DNA from: Syngnathus acus
Taxonomy: Eukaryota; Chordata; Actinopteri; Syngnathiformes; Syngnathidae
DNA length: 64,000 bases
Assembly (NCBI RefSeq): GCF_901709675.1
Contig: NC_051103.1
Coordinates: forward strand, 1,349,501 to 1,413,500
Direction of reading: 5' to 3'
The notes below the pieces were generated by a model, which did not search any database, was not told the origin of the DNA, and saw only the letters and a program-made list of their open reading frames with translations. Position numbers and translations under genes: made by a program. This document shows, one piece after another, positions 55,579 through 64,000 of this stretch (the stretch's first letter is position 1; every line of letters begins with the position of its first letter).

Positions 55579-56199
55579 AGTAGACCAGCTGACCCCGTTA
55601 CATTCCGATTGGAAGCCCATGTGACATGGACCTGAAGACTGAATGTCAGTGATTTATGGAATAAATGGAATCTGGTTGGCCTAAGGCTCCCAATTCCCCA
55701 ACTTCAAACCCTAACGCTAACCCTCAAACCCTAACAATTACCAAACCCTAATAAATTAACCCTTAACCTGCTAACCCGCCTACCATAACCCCCTCACCTT
55801 TAATCTCTAATACTCCCCCTAAAGGTAGTGCTCTCTAAACTTGAATGCAGGCATATGCGAACTGGACCAGCAGATTGCCCCATTTCAGAACTGTTTTAGA
55901 AACCTTTACAGACGGTTAAAATCCACATAATAGTTACGCGCGCATGTGTTCCGTGAGCGTTCTCGTCCCCCCCCCCCCACCCACCTTTCCTTTCTCCCGC
56001 CAAGTAGCAAATTGCCCCTCTACACAGAACAGTCCTCGTTAGTATAGTGGAGAGTATCTCCGCCTGTCATGCGGAAGACCGGGGTTCGATTCCCTAACGG
56101 GGAGTTTATTTCTTTGTGCAAAGTAGAATTTAAGCAGGTTTTCGACCCATGTGCGTTAACCTGTGTTTGCAGCAGAGTTATTGTATAGCTGCATTGGTT
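55579..56199 (+). repeat. Left arm of a large inverted repeat
   Basis: Starts TAGACCAGCTGACCCCGTTA and ends AGCTGCATTGGTTT. It matches 59113-58552 in reverse. It includes CCCTAA-rich telomere-like sequence (55715-55830), a C11 run and a tRNA-Asp. Confidence 0.8.
56033..56104 (+). tRNA. tRNA-Asp(GTC)
   Basis: 72 nt. Acceptor TCCTCGT/ACGGGGA, D-arm TAGTATAGTGGAGAGTA, and an anticodon arm CCGCCTGTCATGCGG with GTC. The T-arm GGGGTTCGATTCCCT has one or two mismatches at the stem base. It is probably functional, though the T-stem changes leave doubt. Confidence 0.72.
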
Positions 56200-56218
56200 T
56201 ATATCATTACATCATAAG

Positions 56219-57038
56219 ATGGCACCGCGGATGGCCACCTCGGTGACTCGCTCTCTCCTACTTTTCGTTATTTTCTATCTTTATAACCTCACTTTGAATC
56301 ATACTTCCGGTTTGCCACGTAGAGCGCCGCAGCGTCACGAGAGAGACGATCTACATTCCAACATTTCTATATGTTTTTCTAGTTCTTTCGCGCTTTTTAT
56401 GTTTTTTACTCCACTTTTGGGAGTTTACTATTGTTGAAAGTCGCGGACCGTCAATCCCTGCCATTTCAACCACGTCACTGTTTGGCTCTTAGCGGAGGCT
56501 TCGTGGCTGTTTGTCTACCGTCGATCATCGGACACGTAAGCATGGCTGCGGATCAAGAGGTTTGTACGGCTTTGTGCACCAATTGCACCCTTCTCTTAGA
56601 TAGGTTGTCCCTGCTAGAGGGACGTGTCTGCCAGCTAGAGCAGAATAGTGCGATAACACTAGATGTGGCGGACACAGATGCAGACTGTAGTCAGCCCGCT
56701 AGCCCCGTTAGCATAAGCCCCAAGCGGCTTGCTAACCGCGATGAGCCAATCAAGACGTATAGCCGTCCCAAGCTATCTCGGTCTACTGGCTCTCGCTACT
56801 GGTGATGCGGAAACTATTATACATGCGTTTATTATGTCGCGCCTGGACTACTGTAACGCATTATCAAAGTCAAAGTCTGCTTTATTGTCAATTTCTTCAC
56901 ATGTCAAGACATACAAAGAGATCGAAATTGCGTTTCCTACTATCCCACGGTGGAGACAAGACATATTACACCCAATTGGTCCACAGACAAATAAAACATT
57001 CAAGGAAACAATACACAAAGTAAAAATAAGAAGGCACA
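56219..57038 (+). pseudogene. L2-like LINE fragment with ORF1-type coiled coil and 3' tail
   Basis: A short frame at 56431-56805 encodes a Cys-containing segment (CTALCTNCTLLLDRL) with a heptad stretch, LSLLEGRVCQLEQ. This fits the coiled coil of a LINE ORF1. It then jumps to MSRLDYCNAL, an RT C-terminal motif, and to the tail AAAGTCTGCTTTATTGTCAA. The whole middle is deleted. The element is cut on the right by a MITE at 57041. Confidence 0.55.
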
Positions 57039-57040
57039 TA

Positions 57041-58369
57041 CCGTATTTTTTGGACTAAAAGTCGCTCCGGAATATACGTCGCATCAGACATAAAATGCAC
57101 AATAAAGTGAAAATAAAAACATATATAAGTCGCTCCGGAGTATTAGTCGTATTTTGGGGGAAATTTATTTGACAAAACCCAACACCAAGAACAGACATGA
57201 ACGAGCAACAACAGGCTAAACGATACGGTATGCTAACGTGACATAAACACAAACGAGAAGCTGAGAACGGGCCTGATGTAACAATAACAGTTATTCAAAT
57301 AACTATAACATAAATAACACCTTTATCAAACCATCTGTGTCACTCCAAATTATTAAAGCCATCGATCGAGTTGGTTCTCCTTCATGTATACAAGTCCGAC
57401 ATCAGCGGCGCGTTACAGTTAAACATTTTCTACAGGCCCATATAACAATATATAAACTATGTATGAAATGACAATAATATAAACAACAATTTTATCGAAC
57501 CATCCGTGTCACTCCAAATCAATCAATCCATCAGAATCTTCGTCTTCCGTGTCATTTGAGAAAAAAGAAAAAGAAAAGAAAAGTTGACGCCGGAAAGACT
57601 ACGTGTGCCACAGACGTCAGACTAGATATATTAAATAAATGTAATATAAACAACAATTTTAACAAACCATCCGCGTCACTCCAAATCATTAAATCCACCG
57701 GAATATTCATCCCGTGTCAAAAACCCCCAAAAATAAACAGATGGCGATTCCGGACCTACGTGCGGCGCTGATGTCAGCCTCGTTGTCAGTTGGCGGCTCC
57801 AATTATTCCACAGATCTACGTATATAACTATATTGTAGCGTTACCGAAGTACCAAGCAAGACGTGGGTTTGGTAACAGGCCGGCTCTTTATTTCACAAAT
57901 CAAGAGCTCAACACGTGAGCCAACACACGCAAGCGCCCAGGATCGCTCGTTCCGCCCCCCCACCCCCGGCTGCCTTCACGGCCTCCCTACAAAATCGGAA
58001 ACTACTGAAGTCTAACAACATACACGTTGCTACTCTAAATAAATTACATATCAAATAACTATAACATAAATAATACGTTTATCGAATAATCTGTGTCACT
58101 CCAAATCACTAAATCTCCCGACTTTGGAAGTCAGTGAATGGAACTCATTGTCAGTGAGGCTCCAATTATTCCACAGCCATAGTGCGCCCTTATGCGGTTT
58201 GAAATGAAAATTACATGTGAAGTGATCAACTATACTAGTAAGTAAGTAAAGTGTTAATGATCAAGTAAAAATTTGTGAAAAAATTCACATATAAGTCGCT
58301 CCTGAGTATAAGTCGCCCCCCCACCCAAAGTATGAAAAAAGAACGCGACTTATATTCCGAAAAATACGG
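57041..58369. mobile_element. TA-flanked non-autonomous element with internal repeats
   Basis: The ends CCGTATTTTTTGGA and TCCGAAAAATACGG are inverted, with TA on each side. Inside, a unit with ATAACATAAATAA...TTTATC and CCATCTGTGTCACTCCAAAT recurs about four times (near 57300, 57480, 57650 and 58070), and GTCGCTCC words cluster at both ends. No coding frame is present. This is a Tc1/mariner-type MITE. Confidence 0.75.
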
Positions 58370-58389
58370 TATATAAATGTATTATTTAT

Positions 58390-58467
58390 TTATATAAAGG
58401 CCGGTCCACGAAAATATTTCTGACACGTAACCGGTCCGTGGTGCAAAACAGGTTGGGGACCACTGAT
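58390..58467. mobile_element. hAT-type MITE end (CAGTGGTCCCCAACC)
   Basis: The minus strand begins CAGTGGTCCCCAACCTG and continues with ACGGACCGGTTACGTG, a form common in vertebrate hAT MITEs. It is truncated. Confidence 0.6.
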
Positions 58468-58551
58468 TTAGTAGAAGGTGGCTACAGATAAAACTTTGAG
58501 TTTATTTTGAAAAACTTACAGGTCACTCACTTAAGTTCAAACGCACGCACA

Positions 58552-59113
58552 ACCAATGCAGCTATATAATAACTCTGCTGCAAACATACGTTAACGCACT
58601 TGGGTTGATAACTGAACCCTGGTCTTTCACACGACAAGCAGAGATACTATCCACGATACTAACGAGGAACATGCCCTGTGTTAGGGCAAGATGGACTGCT
58701 TGGCGGGAGAAAGGAAAGGGAGGGGGCAGAAAGGGGAACGCTCACGGAACACATGCGCGTATAACTATTATGTGGATTTTAATCATCTGTAAACGTTATT
58801 AAAACAGTACTGAAATGGGGCAATCTGCTGGTCTGGTTCGTATATGCCTGCCTTCAAGTTTAGAGGGCACTACCTTTAGAGGTTAGGGTTAAAGGTGAAG
58901 GGGTTACCGTTAGCGAGTTAGCAGGTTAGGGGTTAATTGTTAGGGTTTGGTTATTGTTAGGGTTTTAGAGTTAGCGTTAGGGCTTGAAGTTAGGGAATTA
59001 GGAGCCTTAGGCCAACCAGATTCCATTTATTCCATTAATCACTGACATTCAGTCTTCAGATCCATGTCACATGGGCTACCAATCGGAATGTAACGGGGTC
59101 AACTGGTCTACTA
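58552..59113 (-). repeat. Right arm of the large inverted repeat
   Basis: Reverse copy of 55579-56199 with indels. TTAGGG-like words (GGTTAGGGTTAAAGG, GTTAGGGTTTTAGAG) lie at 58885-58995. Confidence 0.8.
58600..58668 (-). pseudogene. tRNA-Asp(GTC)-derived copy
   Basis: TCCTCGTTAGTATCGTGG, loop TTGTCGT and GGGTTCAGTTATCAACCC. It is the mirror copy of the tRNA-Asp at 56033 and is more diverged, with a broken T-loop. Confidence 0.6.
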
Positions 59114-59114
59114 T

Positions 59115-60236
59115 TAGATAGATTAGATTAGATAATCCTTTATTATTCCCTCAATGGGGAAACTCCTGTGTTAGCAGCAGTACACTTAACATATACACAC
59201 ACACACACACACACGCATGCGGGGGAGGGGGTAAAAGATTAAAAAAGTAAAAGATATATATAATTAAAAAATATGGACAGTACATACACAATACATAATA
59301 TACAGTGGAGATAAAAAAATATTAGATAGAAAAATAGTGCAAAGGAAGAAAAACAGTGCAAAAAAGCAGGTAAGAAGAGTTGAGGTAGACAGATATTGCA
59401 CATATGATTGCACATATGGTTATTGCACGTCATTATTGCATGTTATTATTGTCCGTTAGCTACAGTGATCGGCCTGGTTGTACAGTCTGATGGCAGCAGG
59501 GAGGAAGGACCTGCGATGCCTCTCGGTGGTGCATCGTGGGTGATGAAGCCGGTCACTGATGGAGCTCTCCAGGGCTCTGACAGTCTCATGAAGGGGGTGG
59601 GAGACATTGTCCATGATGGAGGACAGCTTAGCCACCATCCTCCTCTCCCCCACCACCTCCACCCGGTCCAGACTGCAGCCCAGGACAGAGCCGGCTTTCT
59701 TCACCACCTTGTCCAGTCTCTTCTTCTCCGCTGCAGTGATGCCGCTGCTCCAGCAGACCACCCCATAAAAAATGGCGGACGCCACCACAGAGTCGTAGAA
59801 GGTCCTCAGGAGGCCGTCCCTCACTCCGAAGGACCTCAGTCTGCGCAGCAGGTGGAGTCTGCTTTGGCCCTTCTTGTATATGGCCTGAGTGTTAACAGTC
59901 CAGTCCAGTTTATTGTTCAGGTGAACACCCAGGTACTTGTAAGAGTCCACAATCTCTATGTCCGTTCCCTGGATGTTCACCGGCGAGGGGGGGACTTTGC
60001 GCCGGCGGAAGTCCGCCACCAGCTCCTTTGTTTTTCCAGAGTTAATCTGGAGCCGGTTCCGCTGGCACCAGTCCACGAATCTGTGATTCAGTTCTCGGTA
60101 CTCCGTCTCGTCTCCGTTGTTAATGAGACCGACGATGGCGGAGTCGTCCGAGAACTTCTGGAGGTGGCAGGTTGATGTGTGGTGGGTGAAGTCAGCTGTG
60201 TAGATGGTGAAGAGGAGGGGGGCCAGGACGGTAAAA
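59115..60236 (-). pseudogene. 5'-truncated LINE, RT C-terminal half and 3' end
   Basis: From 60225 the minus frame reads VLAPLLFTIYTADFTHHTST, KFSDDSAIVGLINNGDETEY, NSGKTKELVADFRRRK and KYLGVHLNNKLDW, then the C-terminal end (ERHRRSFLPAAIRLYNQ). The catalytic motif is SDD and not ADD, which marks a different LINE family from that at 61424. The 3' end is CCCCATTGAGGGAATAATAA-like sequence with TTAGAT repeats at 59116-59140. Confidence 0.75.
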
Positions 60237-60261
60237 AGCCTTAAAACAATACGAAGAAGAA

Positions 60262-60551
60262 AATGACGTAACTTCCCGTTCGCGACCGAGTCGTGTATTG
60301 CATTTGCCGTTCACCAACGAACGAATCTGTGAGTGAACGGATCACTCATTGAGTGAATCACTCAGTGAGTGAATCACTCACTGAGTGATTCGCATTTCCA
60401 GTTCATCGTGAGAACGGATCAGTGAGGGAACGAATCCTGACTTTCCCGTTCGCAAACGAGTCATTGGGTTAACTGCCTTTCCGTGCATCAACGGATCAGT
60501 CAGTGAACGTGTTGCGTCTCCTAGCGTGAACTATGTAAGCCAGAATGTAGA
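60262..60551 (+). repeat. First copy of a LINE 5' UTR block
   Basis: TGACGTAACTTCCCGTTCGC to CAGAATGTAGATTTA, with palindromic TCACTCACTGAGTGA runs. It matches 61071-61420 at about 90 percent. Confidence 0.7.
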
Positions 60552-61070
60552 TTTACGATTTACTTATAGTAGGTTTTAAATGACGTGTATGCAAACAAAA
60601 TGCCTAAATGCTATTATCTAATATATCGACTGTAGTTTCACATTAGATTGGTTTGAGATGTACTTTTATTATCATTATTATTATTATTATAAACATTTAT
60701 GTTATAACTTGTCTGGTGTTTTATTCCTTGTTTTTATATTCGCCATTCAAAACATAAAAATCTGACATTTGGTTAACTGCTTTATATGACAATATGTATG
60801 TGTTTTACGTTGCTATATGAGTTGGTGTCCCCCAAAATAACAAACGTCGGCATAACGTTTTTTTTTCAACCTTTTCTTCAAACACAAACACATTCGGTAT
60901 AATAACACCATCAACTACAAGCCAACAAATACAAAATTGAAACATCAATGTCGGCATAACGTGTGTCGGCTGGCAATAGCATAGCAGCAATGCTGTCTCT
61001 CACTCACTCACTCGTGAAGACCAATCAGCAGCGCCAGCGAGCGTTAGATGGAGGAGGGACTTTACGCGTC
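60552..61070. other. Spacer between the 5' UTR blocks
   Basis: AT-rich sequence with (TTA)n near 60670. It could be the remainder of one long 5' UTR monomer of about 810 bp. Confidence 0.4.
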
Positions 61071-61423
61071 AGTGACGTAACTTCCCGTTCACGAACGAGT
61101 CGTGAATTGCATTTGCCGTTCACCAACGAACGAATCTGTGAGTGAACAAATCACTCACTGAGTGAACAAATCACTCACTGAGTGAACAAATCACTCACTG
61201 AGTGAATCACTCACTGAGTGAATCATTCACTGAGTGAATCACTCACTGAGTATTTGGCATTTCCAGTTCACCGCGAGAACGGATCAGTGAGGGAACGAAT
61301 CCTGGCTTTCCCATTCGCGAACGAGTCAATGAGTGAACTGCCTTCCTGTGCATCAACGGATCAGTCAGTGAATATGTTGCGTCTCCTGACGTGAACTGTG
61401 CAAGCCAGAATGTAGATTTAAAT
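61071..61423 (+). promoter_or_regulatory. LINE 5' UTR with GAGTGAATCACTCACT tandem palindromes
   Basis: A second copy of the block sits directly before the LINE ATG. It holds at least six units of TCACTCACTGAGTGAA, each self-complementary, so it can form hairpins. It is likely to include the element's internal promoter, by analogy with other LINEs. Confidence 0.5.
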
Positions 61424-64000
61424 ATGTCGCCTAGGACACTACAAACAACTCAAAGTTTAGTTTATCCATCCAGTAGATTAGCGTATGATCGCCAGCGCCT
61501 GCTGGAGGTACGGTCATCGAGTGTTTTCGGACACGTAGCCACAACTACCCTAGTCTGTTTGCGTAGCCTCGGAGTGCTCAGGGCGCTAGCCCCAGGAGCT
61601 CACGACGCAGCGGGCTCGCCGGGCAGCACACGCCGGAGGAGGAGTAAGCGTAGGCGGTGTGACCGGCGGCGAAAGCGCGGCTGTCGAGGTGGGCTAACGG
61701 CTAAGCTGAGAGCTAACCCCTACAAACCGCCGCTTCCATCCATCTTCCTCTCCAACGTCCGCTCGCTGGATAATAAAATGGACCATCTAAAACTGGAACT
61801 CTCTTCAAAGAGGGAAGTTAGAAACTGCTGCGCTCTCATCCTGACGGAGACATGGCTGAACTCATCAATGCCGGACAACGCCGTTAGCCTGGAGGGGCTC
61901 GCTACATTCCGCGCCGACAGAAACAGCGAGCTAAGCGGTAAATCCCGAGGAGGTGGGCTGTGTGTCTACATCAACAACAACTGGTGCAAAAATGCTAGAT
62001 CTGTCGCCAGCTTCTGCTCTTCGGACATCGAGCTTTTGACTGTGAACTGCAGACCCTTCTACCTGCCCAGGGAGTTTACTGTTGTTAGCATCACGGCTGT
62101 GTACGTGCCTCCTAGCGCTAACACTAAAGAGGCCATGAGGGTTCTCTACCGGACAATTAGTGAGCTGCAATCCACGCACACAGAGGGGGTTTTCATCATT
62201 GCTGGGGACTTCAACCAGGCTAGCATGAAGACTATTCTCCCTCATTTTTACCAACACGTGGATTTTCCAACTCGGGGAGAGAACACTCTGGACTTGGTTT
62301 ACACCAATATAAAGGATGCATTCAGAGCAGCCCCCCGCCCCCACCTCGGCTCTTCAGACCACCTATCTGTTATGCTAACCCCTGCATACAGGCCCCTGCT
62401 GATCAGAGCAAAACCCACAGTGAAGCAGGTGAGGGTGTGGTCTGAGGGGGCCATGGAGGCACTCCAGGACTGCTTTGAGTGCTCTGACTGGGACATGTTC
62501 AAATCAGCAGCAACATATGACAATCAGATCAACATTGATGAGTACGCCATGACTGTGTCAGCCTACATCAACAAATGCTCCGAGGACGTCAGCACCACTA
62601 AGAACATCATCACCCGAGCCAACCAACGACCCTGGATGACTGAGGATGTACGTCATACGCTGCGAGCACGGAACTCAGCCTTCAAGTCTGGCGACAAGGA
62701 GGCACTGAGGACAGCGAGAGCCAACTTGAACCGTGCCATCAGGCTAGCGAAGCGAAGCCACAGTCGAAAAATTCAGGATTTTTTCCACGACGCCAATAAC
62801 ACCAGGAGTATGTGGCAAGGCATACGGGCGATCACGGACTACAACTCACCCTCCCCCCCGGTGGGTGAGGTTGATGCTGACTTCCTAAATGGTCTAAATA
62901 ACTTCTTTGGGCGTTTTGAGGCACTAAACAACACTCCGGCAGTTAAAACTGTTCCCCACCAGGAAGAGGAGGTCCTCTGCCTTGACTCAGCCGACGTGTG
63001 GAAGACTCTGAGAAGAGTCAACCCACGTAAGGCCCCAGGCCCCGACAACATACCTGGGCGGGTGTTCAAGGAATGTGCAGGCCAGCTGGCTGGTGTCATC
63101 ACAGACATTTTTAACATCTCGCTGGACCAAGCCAAAGTGCCAGTGTGCTTCAAGGCTGCCTCCATCATTCCGGTGCCGAAGAAACCTCAAATCACCTCAT
63201 GGAATGACTACAGACCTGTGGCACTGACTCCCATCATGATGAAGTGCTTCGAAAGGCTGCTCAAAGATCACATCGTCTCCAGACTCCCCCCAACATTCGA
63301 TCCGTTCCAGTTTGCCTACCGGCAGAACCGCTCCACTGAGGATGCCATCTCCTCCGTTCTTCACCTGAGCCTGGCTCACCTGGAGGAGAGGAACACCCAC
63401 GTGCGGTTGCTGTTCCTGGACTTCAGCTCAGCGTTTAATACCATCATTCCACAACATCTGGTGGAAAAACTGGAACACCTGGGCTTCAGCACCCCCCTTC
63501 GGAACTGGCTGCTAGACTTCCTCACCAACAGACCTCAGTCAGTCCGGGTCGGACAGAACACCTCCGATGTCATCACCCTCAGCACAGGCTCCCCTCAGGG
63601 CTGCGTCCTGAGCCCCCTGCTGTTCACCCTGATGACACACGACTGCGCCCCCAGGTTCACCACCAATCACATCGTGAAGTTTGCAGACGACACAACGGTG
63701 GTGGGCCTCATCAGGGACAACAACGACCTGGACTACAGAGAGGAGGTGGAGCAGTTGGTGGGCTGGTGCAGAGAAAATAGCCTGATCCTGAATGTGGAGA
63801 AGACGAAGGAGATCATCGTCGACTTCAGGAAGAACCAGCCTCACCACGCTCCACTGATCATCAACAGCTCAGCTGTGGAGGTGGTCAGCAGCACTAAATT
63901 CCTGGGAGTCCACATCACAGACGACCTCACCTGGACTGTGAACACCACAACACTGGTCAAGAGGGCACAGAAGCGCTTGTACTTCCTGCGGAGGATGAGG
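61424..64000 (+). CDS. LINE ORF2 (endonuclease-RT), runs off the window
   Basis: ATG at 61424 opens 859 codons with no stop to the window end. Residues 1-105 are basic (RRRRSKRRRCDRRRKRG). The endonuclease carries FLSNVRSLDNKMD, LTETWLN, VYVPPSAN, IAGDFNQASM and GSSDHLSV. The linker has PRKAPGPDNIPGR. The RT has [48 protein letters not shown] and [12 protein letters not shown], then KRLYFLRRMR at the edge. It belongs to the Jockey superfamily (Rex1/CR1-like). All catalytic residues are kept, so it may be young and possibly active. Confidence 0.88.
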   Translation, partial: MSPRTLQTTQSLVYPSSRLAYDRQRLLEVRSSSVFGHVATTTLVCLRSLGVLRALAPGAHDAAGSPGSTRRRRSKRRRCDRRRKRGCRGGLTAKLRANPYKPPLPSIFLSNVRSLDNKMDHLKLELSSKREVRNCCALILTETWLNSSMPDNAVSLEGLATFRADRNSELSGKSRGGGLCVYINNNWCKNARSVASFCSSDIELLTVNCRPFYLPREFTVVSITAVYVPPSANTKEAMRVLYRTISELQSTHTEGVFIIAGDFNQASMKTILPHFYQHVDFPTRGENTLDLVYTNIKDAFRAAPRPHLGSSDHLSVMLTPAYRPLLIRAKPTVKQVRVWSEGAMEALQDCFECSDWDMFKSAATYDNQINIDEYAMTVSAYINKCSEDVSTTKNIITRANQRPWMTEDVRHTLRARNSAFKSGDKEALRTARANLNRAIRLAKRSHSRKIQDFFHDANNTRSMWQGIRAITDYNSPSPPVGEVDADFLNGLNNFFGRFEALNNTPAVKTVPHQEEEVLCLDSADVWKTLRRVNPRKAPGPDNIPGRVFKECAGQLAGVITDIFNISLDQAKVPVCFKAASIIPVPKKPQITSWNDYRPVALTPIMMKCFERLLKDHIVSRLPPTFDPFQFAYRQNRSTEDAISSVLHLSLAHLEERNTHVRLLFLDFSSAFNTIIPQHLVEKLEHLGFSTPLRNWLLDFLTNRPQSVRVGQNTSDVITLSTGSPQGCVLSPLLFTLMTHDCAPRFTTNHIVKFADDTTVVGLIRDNNDLDYREEVEQLVGWCRENSLILNVEKTKEIIVDFRKNQPHHAPLIINSSAVEVVSSTKFLGVHITDDLTWTVNTTTLVKRAQKRLYFLRRMR

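Noticed and set aside
61931-63847. Several minus-strand open frames
   Set aside because: They are shadows of the plus-strand LINE frame, which has all endonuclease and RT motifs.

Overview
This is nuclear DNA of a teleost fish. The clearest host marker is the last two coding exons of dhcr24 (45364-45829, + strand). The repeat content is also fish-like: a Helentron (Helitron2) with a cysteine protease and a C-terminal endonuclease, several Jockey-superfamily LINEs of Rex1/CR1/L2 type, hAT elements, a Penelope-like fragment, TA-flanked MITEs and interstitial TTAGGG-like tracts.

Layout. 1-11880: a head-to-tail array of non-autonomous Helentron-like units on the minus strand. Each unit ends in a hairpin followed by CTAG. 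Some units are filled with a 141-152 bp satellite, others with a 50 bp satellite plus two tRNA-like modules. 11880-15800: decayed intergenic DNA with a dispersed ~110 bp motif, two related TA-flanked MITEs and a broken THAP exon. 15818-21937: two tandem minus-strand genes of a family I cannot name, with four exons each and an OB-fold-like look. The downstream one appears intact. The upstream one has an in-frame stop, and its tail is made of a minisatellite. A second Helentron-like array (18149-20130) lies between them. 23870-25170: a 188 bp tandem repeat, a LINE relic and an AT-rich hairpin region. 25735-33990: a large decayed Helentron on the minus strand (protease, DUF6570-like N-terminal protein, Rep, helicase, endonuclease), cut by a Penelope-like fragment with 92 bp inverted ends. 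35100-44577: a pile of LINEs, an LTR, and a very clean nested insertion of an intact-looking hAT transposon into a LINE reading frame (8 bp duplication GTGTAAAC). 44700-49160: the 3' end of dhcr24 and, facing it, a divergent TCF/LEF-type HMG-box gene, flanked by Helentron and hAT-like debris. 49200-59110: a tRNA and tRNA-pseudogene district (Arg, Met-like, Leu-like, His, Pro, Asp) with palindromic duplications, telomere-like spacers and MITEs, including a MITE inserted inside a tRNA-Pro. 59115-64000: a 5'-truncated LINE, then a LINE with a repeated 5' UTR and an open reading frame of at least 859 codons that runs off the window.

The host genes supported are dhcr24, the TCF/LEF-like gene, the OB-like gene pair, and a few tRNAs (His and Asp look best). 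Nearly everything else is mobile DNA, so the window reads as a repeat-rich region, possibly pericentromeric or subtelomeric in character, although the sequence alone cannot place it.
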